From positions 24,738,001-24,802,000 of the forward strand of contig OZ316891.1 in the NCBI GenBank assembly GCA_973895155.1: a stretch of 64,000 bases of DNA. The letters run 5' to 3'. Below the pieces are notes generated by a model that was not told the origin of the DNA, made no database searches, and worked only from the letters and a program-made list of their open reading frames with translations. The translations under genes and the position numbers were made by a program. Positions 38,474 to 50,090 of this stretch are shown in pieces; the stretch's first letter is position 1; each line of letters begins with the position of its first letter. This DNA comes from Marsupella aquatica. Its lineage: Eukaryota; Marchantiophyta.

Positions 38474-41116
38474 ATGTCGCACACGATCCTCTCCAGCTCG
38501 GCCATTCGATTCTGGACGCAGTTCCTATCTACCGGAAGGCACTTGGCCGATTCATTGAAACACGCCAACCCGCGCCGATACGAGATCGAATGCGAATACG
38601 AGAGAGCCATCCGCCTAGCAGGACGACACCACTACGTCCTTAACTTTGACTACCCGTCTCAGAGCGAGCTTTACCGACCAGCTGAGGTATCTGGGTACTT
38701 CTTCAACGGAGACAAATATATCGGGTTCTGGGAAGCATTGCTTCGGCTTCCGGACGAGGTCTTCAATATCCCGGGTACAATCGACCTGCAGCGACATCAC
38801 TTCGACCACATCCCTGCCCAGGTTCGGGCTGTCATTAACGGCGAGTCCAGTACCAACCGTTCGACAAGGGCGTCCGCACTCGCTTCGGAGAACTTCTACC
38901 AGCACCTACAGAGCTTCATGGGAACTCGGCCATCAACCAACATGACCAACTCAGCCGGACCCGTACCCGTACCCGTACCCGTGCCCATGCAACCTCAGCT
39001 TCGGCTTCAGCCTCAGCCGTGGCCTAGCCAAACCCCACCACCTATCACCCAGCCAGCACAGGTACGCTCCGTCATCAGCGCTGTGGATCTTAGCGATGAC
39101 GACGAGGCTACCCCACCCTTGACCAGGCGGCCCAGAGGAACAAGCGCTCGGGGGGCCGACACTATATCGTCCCCACCCCCTGCTCTGACCCCAGGAGCGG
39201 CCCCAGCAGACAACATGGTGACCGTGGCCGCCCCGGGCCCGTTACCAACCGCAGTGGCACTCCCCAGGCCCGATCGGGAGGATGGGGAAGTATCACCTTC
39301 CCCGAGTCAGTCACGGGGAAAGAAGAGGAAGGAATCCGCCAGTGCATCCGGGTTACCGTTGGCCACGGTAGCCGTAGCCAAGGTAACGATGCATCGCATG
39401 GGGGAAAACGTTCACAGCAACATCCTCCATCCCAAGCATGCAGTGTACCTGAAGACTCAGGGATTTGAGCACCTCGCCTCTCTCCCCTGGAACACTTGCA
39501 GGTACTACGGGGAGGACATGACAGAATTCGTCAAGAATTATGATGACGTACGTCAACAGACTCGGCTGCGGGGAAGGAATATGTCCCTCACAGAAGAACG
39601 GCTCAAGATGATCTTCGGGTTACCTGAAGGTGACCATCGAGTCGAATCACGGGCTCCCGGGGGCAAGGGGGCCAAGTACCAATCTTCAAGTTTTCCCTTA
39701 GAGGGATCAGTGGACAACGGGTTCGTGATGAGGACCTGCCTCATGCCCGAGATAGCTGAGCGGCTGGAGTTCCAGAGGTACGCTCTCCACATGATGGAAC
39801 CCCGGGGGGAGATCTCCGCCGCCCAGGTCATCCAGGTCGAGAACTATCGACCTAGGAAATGGGCGTCGTACTTCGCTAAGAAATTCCATGAAGAGATGGA
39901 GCGGCAAAGGAAGACGCTGTACATTGGCGGGAAAGCGTATTTCGCTAGCCACATCGAAATCATTCTTGAGTGGTACGCCCGGTTTGATCGACGAACCCTT
40001 CCCCGCATCAACGTTACAAAGCTGGTCCCAGCTAGGTGGGTTTTTCTGGCATTGGAGAGACGGCCCCAACCCGAGGCCCGAAGTCCAGTGGACACGCCAG
40101 CTTCACCCACCCCACCTCCACAAATAGCTGTAATCGTAACCGAGGAGGCGCCGGAGGGGTCGGTCGTCGCAACCGTTGATGCGACCCAACTAGCCGGGCT
40201 AAGTACAGAAGTTGGTACGGCAGAGGTCTTACCCAAACCCGGGTCTCCCAAGGACCCGCCGGTGGCAATTCCGGAGAATCGGACATTGCTGCAGGAGGAT
40301 ACTCCGGCCCCTTCCAACGTTATGTCCCCAGGGCTGGACGTCACTGCCCCGGCCCCTGCGCGTGTTGATGTCTGCCCGTGCCCAAATCCGAACAGGCACA
40401 ACTTGGACCACCCGGAACTCTTCATACAGGGTACGTTTCTGAACGGGCTTCTGGGAGATTTCTCTCATCAAATTGCCCGGGATACCGGGGAGTTCATGGC
40501 CCGGAAGGTAGCCTGTTTCTTCAATCAGGAGTTGGTTGCCGCCGTAAAGGCAGGGCGGGCCCAGTTGGAGGCCCTTCAGAGGATAGAGCGGTACCGGGTG
40601 GAGTCCGTGTACCTAAAGAACAAAGTGGCGGCTCAAGAGGCTGAGCTTCTGCAACTACGACCCAAGGTTGCAGCCGCCGATGAGTTGTTAGCAAAGGCGT
40701 ACGCTCTTACCGCCCTAGCCGAACAGGCCAAAGTTGGGAACGAGGCCGAGATTACACGACTCCGGAACCAGATTGACAGTTTGAAGAAACAAGCTGTCAC
40801 CTGGCAGAAAGACCTGGAGGAGGCCGAGGAGCGAGCCCAGCGGGACGCGACGGAGATAGCCACGCTGCAGGCCGAGATGGCGCGGCTCCAAACCGAGGCC
40901 GACAAGCAGGACCAGTTGGCGAGTAAACTGACGAGCGACGCCCAGCAGCTGGAGGAGGCATGTCAGGAGGCAGCAGAGGAGACGGACGCGGCGAGGCGAG
41001 AGAACGAATCTCTGCTGGACCAGGTCCAGCTCCTCAAAGCGGACAATGACAGGCTTCGAAGGCAGCGGGATGGCCGTTCCCATTCGGGCGGCTCTGGCAA
41101 GCGTGCCAGGCATTAG
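38474..41116 (+). CDS. LTR-encoded coiled-coil protein, family C (880 aa)
   Basis: Intact frame within the LTR, starting with a true ATG (MSHTILSSSAIRFW). Residues 1-125 align with the N-terminus of the B ORF. A Pro/Val repeat (PVPVPVPM, near 165) and a Pro-rich linker follow. The shared domain covers about 315-500: GFEHLASLPWNTC, TEERLKMIFGLPEG near residue 380, DNGFVMRTC, and IGGKAYFASHIEIILEWY. A second Pro-rich linker leads to a coiled coil (about 690-865) and a basic Gly/Ser tail (KRARH). No membrane segment. A TATA box lies 108 bp upstream. Function is unknown; a structural or nucleic-acid-associated role is inference. Confidence 0.85.
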   Translation: MSHTILSSSAIRFWTQFLSTGRHLADSLKHANPRRYEIECEYERAIRLAGRHHYVLNFDYPSQSELYRPAEVSGYFFNGDKYIGFWEALLRLPDEVFNIPGTIDLQRHHFDHIPAQVRAVINGESSTNRSTRASALASENFYQHLQSFMGTRPSTNMTNSAGPVPVPVPVPMQPQLRLQPQPWPSQTPPPITQPAQVRSVISAVDLSDDDEATPPLTRRPRGTSARGADTISSPPPALTPGAAPADNMVTVAAPGPLPTAVALPRPDREDGEVSPSPSQSRGKKRKESASASGLPLATVAVAKVTMHRMGENVHSNILHPKHAVYLKTQGFEHLASLPWNTCRYYGEDMTEFVKNYDDVRQQTRLRGRNMSLTEERLKMIFGLPEGDHRVESRAPGGKGAKYQSSSFPLEGSVDNGFVMRTCLMPEIAERLEFQRYALHMMEPRGEISAAQVIQVENYRPRKWASYFAKKFHEEMERQRKTLYIGGKAYFASHIEIILEWYARFDRRTLPRINVTKLVPARWVFLALERRPQPEARSPVDTPASPTPPPQIAVIVTEEAPEGSVVATVDATQLAGLSTEVGTAEVLPKPGSPKDPPVAIPENRTLLQEDTPAPSNVMSPGLDVTAPAPARVDVCPCPNPNRHNLDHPELFIQGTFLNGLLGDFSHQIARDTGEFMARKVACFFNQELVAAVKAGRAQLEALQRIERYRVESVYLKNKVAAQEAELLQLRPKVAAADELLAKAYALTALAEQAKVGNEAEITRLRNQIDSLKKQAVTWQKDLEEAEERAQRDATEIATLQAEMARLQTEADKQDQLASKLTSDAQQLEEACQEAAEETDAARRENESLLDQVQLLKADNDRLRRQRDGRSHSGGSGKRARH

Positions 41117-41830
41117 CGGCGGAGTAGGAATAGATTAGGATTAGGATTGGCTTAGTCAGGCTCTTGGGACAGGCACCTGCCTTAGGTACAGCAACGCTGC
41201 CCTGCTGTCCAGCCTGCGTAGATTAGGATCTTCTAATAAGACACAGCCGTTTTCCGGCCTGACTGTCAGCTTAGTTAGGACCTTGGTCAGCGGATCTTCG
41301 GCGGGAGGACGCCCCGTTCCTCGGCTCTTAGTATTTAGTGCACCCCTCGGTAGAGGCAAGGGGGGGTTTTTAGTTTCAGAGTCGGACATCCGCGGGACAT
41401 GCGGGGAGTCCCGACCTCTGGGAATGATAGAGTACCAAGGGGAGGGGGTAGGACTAAGCTCGCCGGGCGAGTGCGGAGCCGGGCTCCGTTGTAGTGTGCA
41501 CCCTTGGCCTTGAACCTGTGCATTCCAGGGCTGTCGTGTCAACTAAGTGTACGCATATGTTCCCTTTGTAGTAAAATCCTTTCCCATCATTTTTCCTTCG
41601 TGTAAATCGAGATTGTATGCATGTGTGCGCATATGTGTGTGGGTTTCTCGTATATGGGTGGCAGCGCCGGGCCGAACGCACTACCCGAGACGTGCACAGG
41701 GTGCAGCCTGCGGGTAAGTGGTTGCGAGCACGGGTTGAGGACCTGTATCATCAAATCCGGATCGAAGGCGGACAGCACGAAGGCTTAGAAGCCCTTAAGC
41801 CGGGGTCGATCCTGCTATCGACTAAAGTAC

Positions 41831-41860
41831 GTTCCGGCGGCGGAACACAAACCATACCTA
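41831..41860 (+). promoter_or_regulatory. Conserved LTR hairpin plus ATACCTA box (C 5' LTR)
   Basis: TTCCG-GCGG-CGGAA followed by ACAAACCATACCTA, 184 bp before the LTR end. Same stem as in A; B has the covarying form. Confidence 0.6.
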
Positions 41861-42027
41861 GGAGGTGTCCGTATTTAGCAGTATGCGCACTTAGCGCTAG
41901 TTTACGAGAATAAGGTGCATTACGTGCTTCCCTTCCTGCCCGAACCCTCAGATTTACGAGGGATGTGCCCGTCTAAGCTGAAGTCTGAGTTAAGGCCGAA
42001 GCCTACGACGTGACATAGCCTTTGTTT

Positions 42028-42047
42028 TGGCGCTAGATGGAGGGGGC
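42028..42047 (+). other. Primer-binding site of C
   Basis: The same 20-mer as in A1 and B, 12 bp after the LTR end. Confidence 0.85.
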
Positions 42048-42138
42048 ACTCTACATATCGTAGAGGGGAGACATGTGCGTATTCACCTAGGCAGGATACA
42101 TCAGGACGTAGTACTAACCATTGCATTTATATGAGTAA

Positions 42139-45100
42139 ATGCCCGTCACTCGTTCTCAAGCAGCTTACTTGAGGAGATTGACCAGCGAACGAGAAAGTGC
42201 AAACACAACAAGCTCTGACTCGTCGGGCTCGGAGGACTCGCAATCGTCCCGACGTATGAACATACCCCTGGGATTTTCGGGGTCCGGTTCGACCGGCCCT
42301 GCTGCGGTTCCACCACCACCACCACCACCACCACCTATGGTAGCCGCTCCACCGGTGGCCCGCGCTGCTCAAGTGCCTCCACAAATATCGCAATGATCGC
42401 GATTTCATTATCGACCTTTCAAAGGGCGTCATGGGGATGATCCGGATGAATGGTTGGATGAGTTTGAAGCCACTGCTAAAGCTAATGGGGAAGACGCCAT
42501 TAAGCTAACCGTCCTCCCGGGAGTAATGCGGGGAGAAGCTCGTCCATGGTACAACTCGTTACCACCCGGGACTACCTGGGCACAATTCCAAGCTGCATTG
42601 CTGCAGGAGTTTCGTGCCATTGGATCAGAATAGCGTTCTCTATTAAAGATTGGCCAGCTTCGCATGGGAAAAAAAGAGTCCCTGCGGAAGTTCATTCAGA
42701 AGTTTCAGAAACTTGCGGCCAAGATCCGGCCCAGGCCAGGAGACGCGCTCCAGCTTACATGGTTCCTTCATGGTTTGCCCACGAATATGCAATTGTGGGT
42801 ACGCCAGAATAATCCAATTTCAATGCAGGCGGCCATAGCGTGCGCCGAATCTTACCGGGAGTCCACCTATAACTCCCGGCGGAGCCAGCGAGCACGCCGC
42901 AGGAAGGGTAAGTACGAAACCTTCAGTGACAGTGACTCCGAATCGGACGACGAGAGGAAGAAGAAACGGAAGAAGAAGAAGAAACATCGTTCGACCTCGT
43001 CCAACTCCGAGACGAAATCCAGTTCGGATTCAGCTTCAAGCATCGGATCCTCTACCTCCAGTTCATCAGGAAGTGACTTGGAGAGCGAAAGCCGGAGCAA
43101 AAAGAAGAAGAGACGAGTGAAGAAGGAGGGGAAGATTAAACCTCGGGCGCGAAGAATGATACCAGATCCAAAGGCTGCCGAAGCAGACAAGCTGAACGAA
43201 ATCACGGATCGACTCAAAGCACTGTCAGTACATCTTGCGGAGAAGCCGGTGGAGAAGAAGAAACCATCTGAGATTCGAGCCCATGCGTGGTGTTCAAAGT
43301 GCTTCCAATCCGGCCATGTGGTGCAGGAATGCCCAAGGTGGAAGAACCGAGTTCACCAAGTAGAGCTGGATGATGTTGACAACCCGGGCCCCGAATCGGA
43401 GTCCACGGAGTATTTCTTTGAGGACCCTCCTGATTCCGTGTACCAGATTTCAACGGTTGGTCCGCGTAATTTAGCGGGTAGAACTGCGTACCCCTACCCA
43501 AGTAATGGCCGGAGTTTCCAGGTTATCAGTAACCCGAGCATCCCTCCTAAGCCAGGGATTTGGCGGTCCCCGGTTTGTTACAACTGTGAAAAGCCAGGAC
43601 ACTTTGCGAGGGAATGCACCGAACCAAGACGTCAGGGAGATGGCCGAGGCACCCCACTATGTCAAGTTTGCAAAACGGAGGCTCATTCCACGGCCAACTG
43701 TCCGTTGGTAATCGCTGCTTGAACGAGTGCGGCTAGACCGGCCCAGGCTGGACCAGTCACGAGCGATGCAGTCGTCCAAATGATTGCTGTAGAATGGCAA
43801 GATGACAACACCGAGTGGGTGAATCTGGTGGACGTGGCGGAACACCCTAATCCATTGGATGAGGCCGAGTGCTACCGAGTGTCGACAAGGGCCGAACGGA
43901 AGGAAGAAAAGACGGAGGAGAAACGGAGGAAAAAGCAAGATACTACTCCGGTGCAGCCAGCGATAAATATACCCCCGGAAAAGGATGATGACTACCGACG
44001 GGACGACCCGAAGCTGTTTTTCCCCCGCATCGAAGAATTGGTAAAGAAACAGCTGGAGGCTTACGAAGCTCGGGAATACCAGAAGGCAATCGATAAGGAC
44101 ATCAAAGCAGCCGAGACAGCCCGGTGTTAGGAGCAAGAAAAGCAAGATAAACAAGAGGAAGCCAAGCAGCAGCCAACGAAAGAAACAAAGGAGGACTATG
44201 ATATTAAGGAGGACGTGAAGAGTTGCCCGGTTACAGCGACGGTGGGGCAACTGCTGCAGAACAACCCACAGTACAGACGACAACTGAGGGAGTTGCTCAT
44301 GGGTCGCCGAAGGAGAAGACTACCCCGAGTTGGGAGTGCGGACTGCAACATGATATGCGAGGACCTTGGAGCGCCGGACATCTCGATCGAAATTAATAAC
44401 TATACCATCAAGATGGTTCTTGTAGACGGAGGAGCGGGAGTCAACATCATGACTGAAGAAACGTCAGTCAAGTTAGGATACCTCACGTATCAACCCACGG
44501 CCCGAGCTATCAGATTAGCAAACGGGGCAAGGGTCCTCCCATTAGGCACGCTCACACGAGTGCTCACTCTGGTGGGAGGGGTAGAGTTCTATCTCAACTT
44601 CTTAGTCATGAGGCCGGTTCGTCCCTCCTCTTATCCGGTTCTTCTGGGCAGGCCGTGGCTGTACGGTGGCCGTGTAGTCACGGATTGGGGAAAGAAGGAG
44701 CTACGGTTCGGGGAACCCACCGTACGGGTATCCTGGGCAATGGACGATTATCAGGGAGAAACCCCACAAGGACCCGAGGAATATGATTCGGAGACCTCGG
44801 AGGAAGAGGAACTCAATATGATCGAACTCATCTCGTCCCTATCCGAGGAAGATGTCTTCGGAGTTGAAGCAACCCAAGAAACACATCTCCTAAATTACCC
44901 GAGGGCTGCCATTGAGTCCACCCCAAGTACATCTACTGTCGGGGATGAGGAAACGCACGAACAACTCGTCGAGACGGAGGACACGGCTCCAGCCAAGCAG
45001 GGAGCCGAGGCTACTCCTTCCATTTCAGAGCCTTGCAACCATGAACCAGCCCAACAACCGCCTGAGGCCGAAAACTCGAGACCGAGACATAAAAAGCGAG

Positions 45101-48100
45101 TCTCATGGGATCCGTCCATTCCGCAATTGGAGGAAGTAAACCTCATCCCGAGACCAATCCCGGTCCCACCCATGTACGGAGGGGTTCGGTTAGCTGAGCT
45201 TGACGCGAGCCTGGACCCAAGTCTGCAAAACCAGGTTGAAGTCATCAGGAAGGAGCACTACCGGAAGTACACTATTGGGATGGACAAATCTTTTAACCTG
45301 GGCCACGCTTTGACGGGGAAGGCTGAAAAAGCCATCCAAGCTTTGCTCAAGGAATATGAAGATGTGTTTGCATGGAGTCATCATGATTTAACAGGCGTCT
45401 CCCCCGAGTTGGGAGAACACACAATCGATCTGAACCTAGGAGCCCATGCGGTACGACAGCGACAACGTCGCATGAATCCGAGGTACTCCATCTTAGTGAA
45501 GGAGGAAATTGATCGTCTCCTCGCCGCCGATATCATTTACCCAGTAATGGCCAGCGACTGGGTCTCTCCCATTGTCATTGTACCAAAGAAGGGAGGTACG
45601 GATGGAAAACCTAAGATTCGTATCTGTCAGGACTACCGTAAGCTGAATGACGCAACCCGAAAAGACCATTACCCATTACCATTCACGGACATGGTTCTAG
45701 ATATGGTGGCCCGAAATGAAATCTATACATTTCTTGACGGGTATTCAGGTTATAACCAAATCTGGATTCGTCTCGCGGATCAGCTCAAAACAACTTTCAC
45801 TACGGAGTGGGGAACGTTCGCATTTCGGAGGATGCCTTTTGGTCTGTGTAACGCCCCGGCTATGTTTCAGCGCCTTATGATGAATATCTTCCACGATTTC
45901 CTACGGGAATTTTTGGAGATATTTATCGATGACTTTGCCATCTTCGGAACCGTTGCCATGCACCCCGAACACCTACGATGAACGTTGCAACGATGCCGAG
46001 ATGTTAACCTCAAACTACATCCCGCCAAATGCTTCTTCGGGGTAGAGGAGGGGGTGTTACTCGGGCATCGTGTGTCCAAACGGGGCATTGAGGTGGACCA
46101 AGAGAAAGTTGCGGCCTGGATGGCGGTGGTGTTCCCCTTGGATCAAAAAGCAGTACGATCCTTCTTGGGCTGCGTAGGGTATTACCGCCGGTTCATTAAA
46201 GACTTTGCTAAAATTGCGTTGCCCTTAACTGAGATGATGAAGAAGGACGCAGCGGTCGAGGAGACACCCCGGAGACGGATTGCTTTTGAGGAACTCCGTA
46301 AACGACTCACCACCGCGCCTATCATGGTCACCCCAGACTGGAATAAGGAGTTCCACGTGTATGTCGATGTGTCAGGGTTCTGTATCGGATCCGTACTTAG
46401 TCAGCTAGATGAGGATGGACGTGATCACCCCATCTATTTCGCTAGCCGTCAACTATTTGCAGCCGAAAAGAATTATTCCCCCACTGATCGAGAAGCTTTG
46501 GGAATAATCTACTCGTGTAAAAAGTTCCGACACTATCTGCTAGGCTACAAGGTCATTTTCCACACGGATCATGATAGCCTGAAGTACATGGTCAACAAAG
46601 CGGATGTGACAGGACGGATAGCCCGGTGGGTGCTACTTCTCCAGGAATTTAATTACGAAGTTCGGGTTCGGCCAGGAAGGGTACACCTCAATGCCGATTT
46701 CTTTTCACGACTGGACGGCGTACCAGTCGATCAGCCAATTGATGATATTTTTCCGGATGAGGAGTTGTTCCACGTGGGGGAAGGGACACCAACGTGGTAC
46801 GGCTCAATAATCACCTTCCTTTTAACGGGCCGCATCCCTGACGGCATCAATCAGGAGGCCGCCGCTGTGTTTTTACGGAAAGCCGGGCCTTACGTCATGA
46901 TACAGGGACACCTACATAAGGAAGGTATTAACGGAAAGTTACGACGCTGCTTAGAGTATAAGGAGACACTTATCGTGATACGGGCCCTGCATGAAGAAGA
47001 AGCTGGAGGCCATTTCGCGGCAGTTACGACAGCCCGAAAGATTCTGGACTCGGGGTATTGGTGGCCTACGTTGCATCGGGATGTACAACGCTTCATTAAG
47101 GGCTGTGACTTGTGTCAGCGAGCGGGGGCCCCGAGGCGGGCTCATCATCACCCGCTCACATCTGTGCTTCCATTGGCACCATTCGAAAAATGGGGAATTG
47201 ATTATATCGGACCGTTCACTCCCGTTACCCGAAGGCGAAGGTGCAGGTACATCCTATTAGGTATTGATTACTCCACCAAATGGGTCGAAGCGCGGGCTAC
47301 GGTAAAGGACGACGCCGCAACCAGTGCCAGATTCTTATACGAACAGATTTTCACCCGATTCGGACCGCCCTTAGAATTGGTAAGCGACCGTGGAACCCAC
47401 TTCCTCAATGACACCGTAGCCCAGCTTACGGAGCGTTACCTAGTCAAGCACCGCAAGACTACCCCATATCATCCTAAAGCCAACGGGATGGCGGAGAGAG
47501 CAAATGGTATCATTGGGAAGATCCTCAACAAAACTGTAGCTGCGCACAAAACGGATTGGGATGATAAGTTGTACGCGGCGGTGTACTCGTATAATCTAGC
47601 TTACAAAACTACTACGAGTCATAGCCCGTACTTTCTGGTGTTCGGCCAACATTCGTTGGTGCCCGTCGAATTTGAAGTGCACACTCCATGGGTCAGCATT
47701 CGGGATCGCTTACCTGAATCTGAAAGTTTGTCAGACCGAGATTATCAGATTGAAGCCTTGGAAGAAGCACGGCTACTGGCAGCTCGACACACCGTGAAGA
47801 AACAGGCAACTTCGAAGAAGCAGCACGACAAAGGACTACGGAGGGTCGACGTCGTGGCAGGCGATCTAGTCCTTTTGTACGATAGTAGGTACATGCAGTT
47901 TCCAGGGAAGCTGCATACCCGGTGGTTGGGGCCCTTCCTTGTCAATCAGATCTACCGAAACGGATCTTTGGAGCTTGCGACGTATGCCGGCGATTTACTC
48001 CCCACGCGAATTAGCTACGATCGTGTAAAAAAGTACCACCATCAAGACGACGACGCCGATAGCGATGTTCGTGAGGACGCTTCACAATTAAGTAGGGAGC

Positions 48101-48135
48101 TATGTGACGCTGCCGGTACGGCGGTTAATGAGTGA
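42139..48135 (+). pseudogene. gag-pol: Gag-Pol polyprotein of C, single frame with five nonsense codons
   Basis: All segments lie in one frame from ATG 42139 to the stop at 48135. Gag has DPDEWLDEFEATAKANG, a Ser/Lys/Arg tract and three knuckles (CSKCFQSGHVVQEC, CYNCEKPGHFAREC, CQVCKTEAHSTANC). Protease has VDGGAGVNI and LLGRPWLYG. RT has CQDYRKLN, GYSGYNQI, FGLCNAPAMFQ and FIDDF; RNase H has VDVSGFC and HTDHDSLKY; integrase has WGIDYIGP, LVSDRGTHF and GMAERANG, then RWLGPF. Stops: TGA 42394, TAG 42631, TGA 43720, TAG 44128, TGA 45979 (first base). The last is TGG in B. Nothing else is missing and there is no frameshift. The end reads ELCDA into the LTR as in A1. Confidence 0.94.
48090..48102 (+). 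other. Polypurine tract of C
   Basis: AAGTAGGGAGCTA directly before TGTGACGCTG; one base differs from A1 and B. Confidence 0.88.
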
Positions 48136-48568
48136 TTCAGTCTAACTGCGCTCGGCATGCGCATTAGGTGGGTCTTAGGCCACTATTATTAGCATAACGA
48201 CAGTATTTAGGTAATCATTAGGGGTAGGACATCATTAGGCAATAAGGGGGACTTCAGGTTCGGGCTGGCGGCGGGTTGCTATTCGCACACCCGAGTTACG
48301 AGCATGGAGGGGCCCCTCCATCGGGTCCGTATAACGAACTTAAGGAAGCGGCCACTGACGCACGCTGACTCAGACCGGCGGAGTGGCCGGTGCACCACAA
48401 GCGTGAGCGGTTCAACCTATGGGCGTCGAGGAGACGTCGGGGATCGACAAGCCCTCAAAGTATAAAAAGGGAGCCAACCCTTTGTAGTGCACCAGTCCAT
48501 CAGTCCGCGCGCCAGCTTCGACCCCAGCTCTCTCGTTCTCTCTAGGTCGCCACTACTATCTCCTCTGA

Positions 48569-50090
48569 ATGTCGCACACGATCCTCTCCAGCTCGGCCAT
48601 TCGATTCTGGATGCAGTTCCTATCTACCGGAAGGCACTTGGCCGATTCATTGAAACACGCCAACCCGCGCTGATACGAGATCGAATGCGAATACGAGAGA
48701 GCCATCCACCTAGCAGGACGACACCACTACGTCCTTAACTTTGACTACCCGTCTCAGAGCGAGCTTTACCGACCAGCTGAGGTATCTGGGTACTTCTTCA
48801 ACGGAGACAAATATATCGGGTTCTGGGAAGCATTGCTTCGGCTTCCGGACGAGGTCTTCAATATCCCGGGTACAATCGACCTGCAGCGACATCACTTCGA
48901 CCACATCCCTGCCCAGGTTCGGGCTGTCATTAACGGCGAGTCCAGTACCAACCGTTCGACAAGGGCGTCCGCACTCGCTTCGGAGAACTTCTACCAGCAC
49001 CTACAGAGCTTCATGGGAACTCGGCCATCAACCAACATGACCAACTCAGCCGGACCCGTACCCGTACCCGTACCCGTGCCCATGCAACCTCAGCTTCGGC
49101 TTCAGCCTCAGCCGCGGCCTAGCCAAACCCCACCACCTATCACCCAGCCAGCACAGGTACGCTCCGTCATCAACGCTGTGGATCTTAGCGATGACGACGA
49201 GGCTACCCCACCCTTGACCAGGCGGCCCAGAGGAACAAGCGCTCGGGGGGCCGACACTATATCGTCCCCACCCCCTGCTCTGACCCCAGGAGCGGCCCCA
49301 GCAGACAACATGGTGACCGTGGCCGCCCCGGGCCCGTTACCAACCGCAGTGGCACTCCCCAGGCCCGATCGGGAGGATGGGGAAGTATCACCTTCCCCGA
49401 GTCAGTCACGGGGAAAGAAGAGGAAGGAATCCGCCAGTGCATCCGGGTTACCGTTGGCCACGGTAGCCGTAGCCAAGGTAACGATGCATCGCATGGGGGA
49501 AAACGTTCACAGCAACATCCTCCATCCCAAGCATGCAGTGTACCTGAAGACTCAGGGATTTGAGCACCTCGCCTCTCTCCCCTGGAACACTTGCAGGTAC
49601 TACGGGGAGGACATGACAGAATTCGTCAAGAATTATGACGACGTACGTCAACAGACTCGGCTGCGGGGAAGGAATATGTCCCTCACAGAAGAACGGCTCA
49701 AGATGATCTTCGGGTTACCCGAAGGTGACCATCGAGTCGAATCACGGGCTCCCGGGGGCAAGGGGGCCAAGTACCAATCTTCAAGTTTTCCCTTAGAGGG
49801 ATCAGTGGACAACGGGTTCGTGATGAGGACCTGCCTCATGCCCGAGATAGCTGAGCGGCTGGAGTTCCAGAGGTACGCTCTCCACATGATGGAACCCCGG
49901 GGGGAGATCTCCGCCGCCCAGGTCATCCAGGTCGAGAACTATCGACCTAGGAAATGGGCGTCGTACTTCGCTAAGAAATTCCATGAAGAGATGGAGCGGC
50001 GAAGGAAGACGCTATACATTGGCGGGAAAGCGTATTTCGCTAGCCACATCGAAATCATTCTTGAGTGGTACGCCCGGTTTGATCGACGAA
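48569..50090 (+). pseudogene. C LTR-encoded ORF, 3' LTR copy, stop and split by D
   Basis: Copy of 38474-39995. ATG at 48569; TGA at 48671-48673 where the 5' LTR has CGA. The frame then stays open through the shared domain (IFGLPEG) until D interrupts it after IILEWYARFDRR. It resumes at 63580. Confidence 0.88.
50086..50090. other. Target site duplication ACGAA, left of D
   Basis: Repeated at 63575-63579. The uninterrupted 5' LTR of C has ACGAA once, at 39991-39995. Confidence 0.96.

Larger units (their letters stand above)
38008..42015 (+). repeat. C 5' LTR (4008 bp)
   Basis: Contains a TATA box at 38366, an intact 880-codon ORF and a 0.9-kb noncoding tail. The first 465 bp hold no gene. 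Bases 38013-38028 form a short GC hairpin (CCGCC, loop GGTAC, GGCGG). Confidence 0.95.
41117..42138 (+). other. C LTR tail and leader, noncoding
   Basis: No gene. It holds TTAGGATTAGGATTGG-type short repeats just after the ORF, the conserved hairpin, the LTR end at 42015, the primer-binding site and a leader to the gag ATG at 42139. Confidence 0.5.
48103..50090 (+). repeat. C 3' LTR, left part
   Basis: Matches 38008-39995 with about 15 transition differences. Its first 466 bp are noncoding and include the TATA box. It is cut by D at 50090. Confidence 0.95.
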
